Shown: piece by piece, positions 1 to 5,790 of the stretch
Layout of the letters: every line of letters begins with the position of its first letter
Position numbering within the stretch: position 1 is the first letter of the stretch
NCBI GenBank assembly: GCA_031286245.1
Contig: JAITUO010000215.1
Location: forward strand, 1 to 6,156
Direction of reading: 5' to 3'
Length of the DNA: 6,156 nt
From: Coriobacteriales bacterium
GTDB lineage: Bacteria; Actinomycetota; Coriobacteriia; Coriobacteriales; UBA8131
Notes under the pieces: model-generated
Told to the model about the DNA's origin: nothing
The model's input: only the letters and a program-made list of their open reading frames with translations
Database searches by the model: none
Program-made: the position numbers and the translations under genes

Positions 1-24
1 GTAGATGTGGAGATCATCAGCTGA
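1..24 (+). CDS. khpA: C-terminal tail of a probable KhpA KH-domain RNA-binding protein (5' end outside window)
   Basis: Reading from base 1, the seven codons before the TGA at 22-24 give VDVEIIS. KhpA-type KH-domain proteins commonly end in a short strand of this kind (V-x-V-E-I-I/V), and khpA sits between rpsP and rimM in many Gram-positive and actinobacterial genomes. KhpA is a small single-KH RNA-binding protein. Only the last seven residues are visible, so the call rests on this peptide and on position just upstream of rimM. An unrelated reading frame cannot be excluded. Confidence 0.5.
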   Translation, partial: VDVEIIS

Positions 25-101
25 TGTATCCATATTCGGGACTTAAGGTTATCTGAGACGTGCTTGCCGAGCACTAACACGAGACACCTTGATACCGAGC
101 T

Positions 102-662
102 ATGAGCGAACAAAGTCAGACAGGTCATAAGAACATGGTGAAGGAATACAGATTGGTGGCCTATGTCAACCGATCTCGTGGATTGAAAGGGGAGGTTGAA
201 GTGCAAAGCACCGATGGCCTTCCTTTGCATTTACGACCTGGTGCCGGGCTCTGGGTAGTCCCTCCAACTATCCGAGGTGTCCGGCAGACAAAAATCATTT
301 CTCAACGTGGCAACGAAATAGTACCTTGGTTATTCCTGGAAGGCATCGTTGACAGGCAGACAGCAACGCAGTTGGTCGGACGTTATTTATTGGCAGCCAA
401 GGATGATGTCTTGATTGATGATGCAATGACAACAAGCATTGATATCGAAGCTGAAGCCGTCGGTATGCTGGTATATGATGAAGTGTATGGGTTCGTCGGC
501 ACGATAGTCGAGGAGTCGCGGGCCACACCTCAGACCCTCTGGACGGTCGACGGCCCCGCTGGACAGGTGCTAATCCCAGCGGTTGATGATTTCATCAAGA
601 GCCGAGACACCTCAAGTATCTACGTAAAACTGCCTGCGGGCTTGTTGGAGCTGAACAAATGA
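102..662 (+). CDS. rimM: Ribosome maturation factor RimM
   Basis: RimM binds ribosomal protein S19 and assists late assembly of the 30S head and 16S rRNA processing in the cytoplasm. The 186 residues match the two-domain family. The N-terminal RimM beta-barrel spans about residues 16-100, with the hallmark RGLKGEVEV at 26-34 and GIVDRQTATQLVGRYLLA at 81-98. A C-terminal PRC-barrel spans about 114-184, with VGTIVEE at 132-138, LIPAVDDFIKSRD at 157-169 and LPAGLLEL at 177-184. Length is usual for the family. The ATG at 102 has no clear ribosome binding site. The in-frame ATG at 135 (residue 12), preceded by AGGT at 122-125, lies closer to the conserved start of the domain and is a real alternative, giving 175 residues. 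The usual VG-x-I glycine and the His of HGLxGE appear as Ala20 and Arg25. The stop overlaps the trmD start, so the two are probably translationally coupled. Confidence 0.95.
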   Translation: MSEQSQTGHKNMVKEYRLVAYVNRSRGLKGEVEVQSTDGLPLHLRPGAGLWVVPPTIRGVRQTKIISQRGNEIVPWLFLEGIVDRQTATQLVGRYLLAAKDDVLIDDAMTTSIDIEAEAVGMLVYDEVYGFVGTIVEESRATPQTLWTVDGPAGQVLIPAVDDFIKSRDTSSIYVKLPAGLLELNK

Positions 663-2443
663 GAATTGAAACACTCTCAGTTTTTCCGATGATGTTTGAT
701 ACTCCAACCAGTGCTGTTGGTGCTTCAATCATTGGACGGGCTCGCACTACTGGCATCCTGGACCTGATAAATCACGACTTACGTGATTGGACGCATGATC
801 GACACCGAAGCACGGATGATGAGCCATTCGGTGGTGGGCATGGATTATTAATGAAGGTTGAACCTGTGTTTGAAGCGCTGGATGATTTGCTTGGCAACCA
901 TGAAGACGCTGATAAGAACACGGAAGTCATTTTCTTTGCGCCATTTGGCCAGCGGTTCGATCAGGAAATGGCTAGAGAGCTCGCTGGAAAACACCGTTTG
1001 ATCCTGGTTTGTGGACGCTATGAGGGATTCGATGAAAGAGTCTATAGTCGCGCAGATCGGGTTATCTCATTAGGCGACTTTATTCTTACCGGTGGAGAAT
1101 TGCCGGCGATGTGTGTTATTGATGCAGTTTGCCGCCTGCTGCCCGGAGCATTGGGAGATGAACACTCACCAATCGACGAGAGCTTTACTGAAGGCTTACT
1201 AGAGTACCCGCAATACACCAGACCTGCAGAGTATCGCGGTTTAAAGGTACCTGATGTATTACTTAGTGGGAACCATTCCTTAATTGATCAATGGCGCCGT
1301 GAGCAGTCCATAATCAAGACAGCCAGTTTACGTCCAGACTTGATAGACTCCGCGAAGCTGAGTGAATCGGAGCGTCAGCTGGTCAAATCCCAGTCTACTG
1401 AAAAGGCGGAGAGACTGAAAACAATAGAGATTGTGACCGCGGATTGGCAGGTCGAACAGGCCGAGCCGGTTGTGGAAGCAGAGCTTACTGATGAAGCAGC
1501 CGAGCCGGTTGCAGATGAAGCCGCGTCGGTTGTTGAAGCAGCCGAACCAATTGTGGAGAAAACCGAGCCGGTTGTGGAAGCAGCCGCGCCTGTTGTTGAA
1601 GCGGCTGAGCCTCCTGCGGTGGTAGAAGCATCAACAGCAATAGACCAAAGCCTAAAGACCGATAGTCCAATACAATTGACAACAACTAGTGAGCGAGACG
1701 ATATGAGTGAACCAAAGCATTACCGTGAACTGGAACAACAACTTGACACCGTCACAAGCTCCATCAATGAACTTGATCCTATTCCTTTCCCAGAGTCAGA
1801 CTTGATATCATTCGACGACCCCACTACCGCAAGTGCCAGTGACCCTGAGTCGGCTCAGAAACGTCGAGCAGAAGAAGCTCCCTGGAAAAAGAAAAAGAAA
1901 AAACGCAGTTTGGCTCGTGAGCTCTTGAGTTTTGTCGCCACAATCGCCTTTGTGGTCTGTCTGACAGCGGCTTTTAAACTGTTCGTCATTGATATTTACT
2001 CAGTGCCGACCGGCTCGATGTCGCCGACCATTTCAGTTGACGATCGAATTATCGCCGAGAAGGTCAGCCGATATTTCAGCCCCATCCAGGCAGGTGACAT
2101 CATCACGTTTACCGACCCGATACGAGAAGGCCGGATCCTGGTCAAACGGGTCATAGCCGTAGGAGGCCAGACCGTCGACCTGATCGATGGAGTCGTTTAT
2201 GTCAACAACAAAGCATTAGTCGAGCCATATACTTTAGGTCGTCCATCCCTGCCACTACGGACAGCTAATGGTGTTACTATTGAATATCCCTACAGGATTC
2301 CGGAGGGCCAAATCTGGGTGATGGGCGATAATCGTACAGACTCATTGGATAGCAGATATTTTGGTACGATCGACGAGCGGAGCGTCTCTGGCAGAAGCAT
2401 CCTTGTGCTTTGGCCTTTTGAGCATTTCGGTACTTTCGATTAG
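659..2443 (+). CDS. trmD-lepB: Fusion protein: tRNA (guanine-N1)-methyltransferase TrmD joined to signal peptidase I (LepB)
   Basis: One uninterrupted frame of 594 residues carries two enzymes. Residues 1-245 are TrmD, which uses S-adenosylmethionine to make m1G37 in tRNAs and so prevents +1 frameshifting. It shows DDEPFGGGHGLLM (53-65), VCGRYEGFDERV (117-128), the knot loop SLGDFILTGGELPAM (137-151), Arg159 (E. coli/Haemophilus Arg154 position), ESFTEGLLEYPQYTRP (174-189) and a C-terminal helical region. Residues 246-420 are a low-complexity linker with Glu/Pro/Val/Ala repeats and then a WKKKKKKR basic run (409-416). One transmembrane helix follows at about 421-443. LepB comes next: catalytic Ser453 in GSMSPT, general base Lys496 in VKRVIAVGG, and GDNRTDSLDSRYFG (556-569). 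LepB cleaves signal peptides on the outer face of the membrane. The basic run before the helix predicts a cytosolic N-terminus, leaving TrmD inside and the peptidase outside. The start is fixed by GGAG at 647-650 and the ATGA overlap with rimM. TrmD alone is usually about 240 residues and LepB about 180-250. Confidence 0.93.
   Translation: MRIETLSVFPMMFDTPTSAVGASIIGRARTTGILDLINHDLRDWTHDRHRSTDDEPFGGGHGLLMKVEPVFEALDDLLGNHEDADKNTEVIFFAPFGQRFDQEMARELAGKHRLILVCGRYEGFDERVYSRADRVISLGDFILTGGELPAMCVIDAVCRLLPGALGDEHSPIDESFTEGLLEYPQYTRPAEYRGLKVPDVLLSGNHSLIDQWRREQSIIKTASLRPDLIDSAKLSESERQLVKSQSTEKAERLKTIEIVTADWQVEQAEPVVEAELTDEAAEPVADEAASVVEAAEPIVEKTEPVVEAAAPVVEAAEPPAVVEASTAIDQSLKTDSPIQLTTTSERDDMSEPKHYRELEQQLDTVTSSINELDPIPFPESDLISFDDPTTASASDPESAQKRRAEEAPWKKKKKKRSLARELLSFVATIAFVVCLTAAFKLFVIDIYSVPTGSMSPTISVDDRIIAEKVSRYFSPIQAGDIITFTDPIREGRILVKRVIAVGGQTVDLIDGVVYVNNKALVEPYTLGRPSLPLRTANGVTIEYPYRIPEGQIWVMGDNRTDSLDSRYFGTIDERSVSGRSILVLWPFEHFGTFD
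1463..1630 (+). repeat. In-frame 21-base (7-residue) degenerate repeat encoding EPVVEAA-like units in the TrmD-LepB linker
   Basis: Residues 269-324 of the fusion protein read as consecutive, mostly 7-residue units: EPVVEAE, LTDEAA (degenerate), EPVADEA, ASVVEAA, EPIVEKT, EPVVEAA, APVVEAA and EPPAVVEA. At the DNA level a 20-base sequence recurs exactly at 1461-1480 and 1563-1582, and a shorter copy (CCGAGCCGGTTG) lies at 1500-1511. The unit length is a multiple of three, so expansion or contraction keeps the reading frame. The segment is acidic, proline-containing and probably extended or disordered, serving as a spacer between the two enzymes. A specific binding role cannot be read from the sequence. 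Confidence 0.85.
1691..1705 (+). promoter_or_regulatory. Possible internal translation start for a separate 246-residue LepB (ATG at 1703)
   Basis: The only in-frame ATG between the TrmD domain and the LepB active-site region is at 1703 (Met349). It is preceded by a purine-rich stretch, GAGCGAGACGAT, whose GAG triplets at 1691-1693 and 1695-1697 are weak Shine-Dalgarno matches. Starting here would give MSEPKHYRELEQQ..., the basic run, the transmembrane helix and the whole peptidase, a normal length for LepB. In another reading frame, TAG TGA sits at 1687-1692 just before it, as might remain from a former gene boundary. No good ribosome binding site is present, so use as a start is uncertain. 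Confidence 0.3.
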
Positions 2444-2498
2444 TTTATTGGCAGATCTTACAACTCCTAGGGATAAACCCGGGATGGTTGTTGCTACT

Positions 2499-2505
2499 GG
2501 AGGAG
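2499..2505 (+). promoter_or_regulatory. Strong ribosome binding site for the glycyl-tRNA synthetase gene
   Basis: GGAGGAG lies seven bases before the ATG at 2513 and closely matches the anti-Shine-Dalgarno sequence. It is the best ribosome binding site in the window and fixes the start. The 69-base spacer between lepB and glyQS (2444-2512) also holds CCTAGG (2466-2471) and CCCGGG (2478-2483). It is too short for a T-box leader, and I see no convincing promoter or terminator in it, so the gene is probably transcribed with trmD-lepB. Confidence 0.85.
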
Positions 2506-2512
2506 AGCGCAA

Positions 2513-5500
2513 ATGACCTTTCAGGAAATAATCCTCGAACTGGAGCGGTTTTGGGCAGATCAGGGCTGTGTAATCCTGCAGCCTTACGACAGTGAAGTCG
2601 GAGCAGGTACATTCCACCCGGCTACCACCTTACGCTCACTTGGTCCCGGCAACTGGAGAACAGCTTATGTTCAACCTTCCAGACGGCCATCCGATGGGCG
2701 CTATGGTGAAAATCCCAATCGCCTGCAGCACTACTATCAGTTCCAAGTCCTGATAAAACCTTCACCAAACGATATTCAAGAGCTCTACCTGGATTCTTTG
2801 CGAGCGATCGGCATCGATCCGCGTCGACATGACGTTCGCTTCGTTGAAGATGATTGGGAGTCACCGACCCTTGGTGCCTGGGGGCTGGGCTGGGAAGTCT
2901 GGCTAAATGGTATGGAAGTCACACAGTTCACATATTTTCAGCAGGTTGGCGGCATTGATTGTGACCCGATCCCGGTAGAGATCACCTATGGACTAGAGCG
3001 GCTGGCGATGTATATCCAGGGAGTCGACTCAGTTTATGATTTAACTTGGGCAGAGAATGATGATGGCTCTGCTTTTACATATGGTGATGTCTTCATTGAG
3101 AATGAACGGCAGTTCTCAGCCTATAACTTTACCGCAGCCGATACTGCCCTGTTGTTTGGCCATTTTGATGATTGGGAACGGGAATGCCAACACTTGCTTG
3201 ATGCTGGTCTAGTTTTACCAGCATATGACAGTGTGTTGAAGTGTTCGCATCTGTTCAACTTATTAGACGCGCGTGGTGCGATCTCGGTTACTGAGCGGAT
3301 GGGTTATATTTTGCGCGTACGAACCTTAACCAAGGCTTGTTGTGAAGCATATGTCAGACTGCCGAGCACACACGCCACTGCTACTGGCAGCCCCGCAACC
3401 GCCGCAGCCACAATCGCCGCAACCCCAACCGCCACAACAATCGATGCAACCAGCACAACCACCACTCCCGCAACTTTGGCATCCGCCGATTCAGTAGCTG
3501 ATGATTCATTAACTACCGCCAGCTCAGATTCATCAGCAGAGATTTCCAGTGAAGTCAGTGAGCTTGTCAGTGGTTATGGCAAAGCTCCCAAAGAGCCTGC
3601 GACACTGATCTTTGAGATTGGTACAGAAGAAATTCCCTCTACGCCGCTATATCAAGCAACTGCTCAACTGAAAACTTTGGCGGAAACTGCCTTGAGCGCA
3701 GCTCGCTTGGAGTTTGGAACGATCACGACCTTCTCCACACCTCGACGAATCGTCTTGGAAGTCAGACGTCTTGCCCCGGAGACATTAGCTCTGGTGCAGC
3801 GCCTTCGCGGGCCGGCTGTCAGCATCGCTTTTGATGAGGATGGTCAACCGACTAAAGCAGCAGAGGGGTTTGCCCGAGGCAAGGGAATCGATGTGCGCGA
3901 TCTGACGCGGGCGATTGAGGATGACACCGAGTATGTCTTTGCCACTATCGAACAGTTGGCGCGCAAGACCGAGACAGTACTACCAGAAATCCTCAGCGGT
4001 TTGGTGGAGGCTTTGGAGTGGCCCAAATCGCAACGCTGGGGCTCGGGCAGCGTACGGTTTTCCCGCCCGGTCCGTTGGCTGATGGCACTTTGGGGCAGTT
4101 GTGTGATTCCTGCGGAGTTCGGAGCTTTGATAGCAGAACGCGAGACCTATGGCCACCGACTACTGGCACCTGATGCAGTCTCTGTCACTCAGGCAGACGA
4201 GTATGCCAGCGTATTGACCAAGGGTTGGGTGATTACATCAGCCGACATGCGAGCAGCTCATATTCGTGCTCAGATTAAACGTTTTGAGGACGAGACCGGG
4301 CTTTTTGCCTACACGCCAAAAACCACCTTCGACGAGGTGGTCAATCTGGTTGAGTTCCCCACTACCTTGGCTGCCAGTTTTGATGAGGAATACCTTGAGG
4401 TGCCTCCGGAGATCCTGATTGACACCTTGCTTTCGCACCAACGTTACTTCCCGGTCTATGACAGTGAGCGGCATCTGACGAACCGTTTCCTGGTAGTCTC
4501 TAATGGATCACCTTCGTATAACTCAGACATTACAGCTGGTCACGAGCGAGTGGTTCGTCCTCGTCTGGCTGATGCGGTCTTCTTTTATCGTGAAGACCTT
4601 AAAACCCCGCTGTCTGAGCGTGTCGACCAGTTGGACCAGGTGGTTTTTCATGAAAAACTGGGTACGCTACGTGCGAAGACTGATCGCCTGGTCAGATTAG
4701 CTGAAAACATAACTGGTCAAGCTTGCGTGCTGGATGAATCCATCAGCTCTGAACAAGTGGAGCGGGCTATCCGTGCTGCCAGATTAGCGAAAGCTGACCT
4801 GGTGACCCATGCGGTGATTGAGTTCACTGCTCTACAAGGCATAATGGGTGATTATTATGCACGAGCAGATAACGAACCAGAAGAGGTAGCCACAGCCATC
4901 CGTGAGCATTATCGTCCACGTTTTGCAACCGATGAACTACCAGCTATCTTTGAAGCACAGGTGGTTGCATTGGCAGACAAAGCTGACACGATTGCCGGTC
5001 TGTTTGCTATTGGCCAGCCACCGACTGGTTCGTCAGATCCCTTTGCGCTGCGGCGCAGTGCAATTGGTATCATCAATATCATGCTGGCAGGTTTTTCATT
5101 GTCCTTAGACAAACTGATCGATGCAGCACTGACAAATTTCGCCGACGATGGCATCAAATTCAATCACGCTCAGGTGACAACCTTGATCCATGAATTCTTT
5201 GCTGGCCGGCTGGAGGTCATCGCTCGCGAACGGGGATTTGACCAGGATATTCTATCGGCTATCATGGCTACCGGTAACATCGAGCCAGTCGATGTCTTAG
5301 CCAGAGCTACGGCTCTGTCCGCTGCCCGCAACTCTGCCCCAACACTCTTCGAGGATCTGGCGACAGCTTATACCCGTGCCAACAACCTGCGTGATGCTTC
5401 GCTGGGTATCGAAGTCTCTCTGGAAGTTTTAGCCGCCCCAGATGAAGCTCTGCTGGTTGCGATCAACAAGGTCGCTGAAGGTATCAAAGATGCTCTTGCT

Positions 5501-5689
5501 GTTGACAGATATGACCGGGCTCTGCACTACCTGGCTTCTTTGCGAGGGCCGATTGATCGCTTTTTCGATGATGCTCTGATTATGGATCCCGATATAACTA
5601 TTCGGGAGAACCGCCTGCGCCTGTTAAACCGTTTTGTCTCAGTGTTTGCCGAAGTCGCTGATATTGGTAAGCTGGACAAGCCGAACTAA
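2513..5689 (+). CDS. glyQS: Glycyl-tRNA synthetase, fused alpha (GlyQ) and beta (GlyS) chains
   Basis: This enzyme charges tRNA-Gly with glycine using ATP. In most bacteria it is an alpha2beta2 tetramer from two genes; here both chains form one 1058-residue polypeptide. Residues 1-282 are the class II catalytic GlyQ core: QPYDSEVGAGTFHPAT (23-38), AYVQPSRRPSDGRYGENPNR (51-70), HYYQFQVLIKPSP (73-85), FVEDDWESPTLGAWGLGWEV (110-129), GMEVTQFTYFQQVGG (133-147) and EITYGLERLAMY (156-167). Residues 283-362 are an Ala/Thr/Ser-rich linker. Residues 363-1058 are GlyS: LIFEIGTEEIPS (365-376), EGFARGKGI (451-459), RFSRPVRWLMA (515-525), LLSHQRYFPVYD (639-650), HEKLGTLRAKTDR (713-725), ADKADTIAGLFAIGQPPTGS (821-840), DPFALRRSAIG (842-852), and an anticodon-binding DALR-like C-terminus (about 890-1045). 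Both halves are near full length (alpha about 290, beta about 690 elsewhere), with no frameshift. Single-chain GlyQS is known in Chlamydia and plant organelles. Here it follows trmD-lepB in the same orientation. Confidence 0.96.
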   Translation: MTFQEIILELERFWADQGCVILQPYDSEVGAGTFHPATTLRSLGPGNWRTAYVQPSRRPSDGRYGENPNRLQHYYQFQVLIKPSPNDIQELYLDSLRAIGIDPRRHDVRFVEDDWESPTLGAWGLGWEVWLNGMEVTQFTYFQQVGGIDCDPIPVEITYGLERLAMYIQGVDSVYDLTWAENDDGSAFTYGDVFIENERQFSAYNFTAADTALLFGHFDDWERECQHLLDAGLVLPAYDSVLKCSHLFNLLDARGAISVTERMGYILRVRTLTKACCEAYVRLPSTHATATGSPATAAATIAATPTATTIDATSTTTTPATLASADSVADDSLTTASSDSSAEISSEVSELVSGYGKAPKEPATLIFEIGTEEIPSTPLYQATAQLKTLAETALSAARLEFGTITTFSTPRRIVLEVRRLAPETLALVQRLRGPAVSIAFDEDGQPTKAAEGFARGKGIDVRDLTRAIEDDTEYVFATIEQLARKTETVLPEILSGLVEALEWPKSQRWGSGSVRFSRPVRWLMALWGSCVIPAEFGALIAERETYGHRLLAPDAVSVTQADEYASVLTKGWVITSADMRAAHIRAQIKRFEDETGLFAYTPKTTFDEVVNLVEFPTTLAASFDEEYLEVPPEILIDTLLSHQRYFPVYDSERHLTNRFLVVSNGSPSYNSDITAGHERVVRPRLADAVFFYREDLKTPLSERVDQLDQVVFHEKLGTLRAKTDRLVRLAENITGQACVLDESISSEQVERAIRAARLAKADLVTHAVIEFTALQGIMGDYYARADNEPEEVATAIREHYRPRFATDELPAIFEAQVVALADKADTIAGLFAIGQPPTGSSDPFALRRSAIGIINIMLAGFSLSLDKLIDAALTNFADDGIKFNHAQVTTLIHEFFAGRLEVIARERGFDQDILSAIMATGNIEPVDVLARATALSAARNSAPTLFEDLATAYTRANNLRDASLGIEVSLEVLAAPDEALLVAINKVAEGIKDALAVDRYDRALHYLASLRGPIDRFFDDALIMDPDITIRENRLRLLNRFVSVFAEVADIGKLDKPN
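3362..3592 (+). other. Low-complexity linker joining GlyQ and GlyS, A/C-rich and G-poor on the coding strand
   Basis: Residues 284-360 of the synthetase fusion are mostly Ala, Thr, Ser and Pro up to about 322, then acidic and Ser-rich to about 350. They lie between the end of the GlyQ helical domain (YVR at 280-282) and the first GlyS strand (LIFEIGTEE). By hand count, 3401-3475 contains about 36 C, 24 A, 10 G and 5 T, unlike the flanking coding sequence. The segment has no in-frame ATG or GTG, so GlyS is very unlikely to have its own start. It probably acts as a flexible tether. Confidence 0.8.
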
Positions 5690-5711
5690 TCAGTTATTCT
5701 GAGCAAGTCAG

Positions 5712-5734
5712 CCAAACCGGTCAAGCCGGCCTGG
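5712..5734 (+). other. Imperfect stem-loop in the glyQS-ppsR spacer
   Basis: CCGG at 5717-5720 can pair with CCGG at 5726-5729 around a five-base loop. The stem extends, past a two-base mismatch on each side, by CCA (5712-5714) with TGG (5732-5734). No T-run follows, so it does not look like an intrinsic terminator. It could be an RNA processing or attenuation element, or chance. Confidence 0.25.
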
Positions 5735-5742
5735 ATTCATAT

Positions 5743-5784
5743 AAAGTGGAGCCAACAAAGTGGAGCCATAGAAGTGGAGTGTAA
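5743..5784 (+). repeat. Three tandem 14-base repeats with a GTGGAG core just upstream of the ppsR-family gene
   Basis: The units begin at 5743, 5757 and 5771: AAAGTGGAGCCAAC, AAAGTGGAGCCATA and GAAGTGGAGTGTAA. The first two share 12 identical leading bases; the third keeps AAGTGGAG. Each copy contains GGAG, a Shine-Dalgarno core. The GGAG in the third copy (5776-5779) is 11 bases before the GTG start at 5791 and is the probable ribosome binding site. The first two are extra copies with no start codon at working distance in the ppsR frame. They could be a duplicated ribosome-loading site, a regulator-binding array or recent slippage. Confidence 0.75.
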
Positions 5785-5790
5785 CCTTAA

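Noticed and set aside
15..26. Perfect 12-base palindrome CATCAGCTGATG overlapping the upstream gene's stop codon
   Set aside because: It is a single short palindrome with no second copy or known operator match. Chance is likely.
60..74. GTGCT-TGCCG-AGCAC hairpin upstream of rimM
   Set aside because: The stem is only five base pairs and no T-run follows, so it is too weak to call a terminator or regulatory element.
295..528. Minus-strand open frame inside rimM
   Set aside because: It is the antisense shadow of a well-supported gene, and the translation has no recognisable domain.
1485..1685. Minus-strand open frame rich in Leu, Gln and Pro
   Set aside because: It is the antisense of the EPVVEAA repeat linker. 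Its biased composition follows from the repeat, and there is no ribosome binding site or family resemblance.
2444..2512. T-box riboswitch ahead of glyQS
   Set aside because: The spacer is only 69 bases, much shorter than a T-box leader, and lacks its conserved T-box and terminator/antiterminator features.
2342..2617. Minus-strand open frame spanning the lepB end and glyQ start
   Set aside because: It overlaps two strongly supported coding ends, and its codons mirror conserved LepB and GlyQ motifs.
4503..5163. Short plus- and minus-strand frames inside the GlyS half
   Set aside because: They are out-of-frame shadows within conserved GlyS motifs.
5690..5702. TCAG-TTATT-CTGA hairpin immediately after the glyQS stop
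   Set aside because: A four-base-pair stem with no T-tract does not make a credible terminator.
5740..5745. TATAAA as a -10 box for the ppsR-family gene
   Set aside because: The bases about 17 upstream (around 5717-5722) do not resemble TTGACA, so I do not call a promoter.
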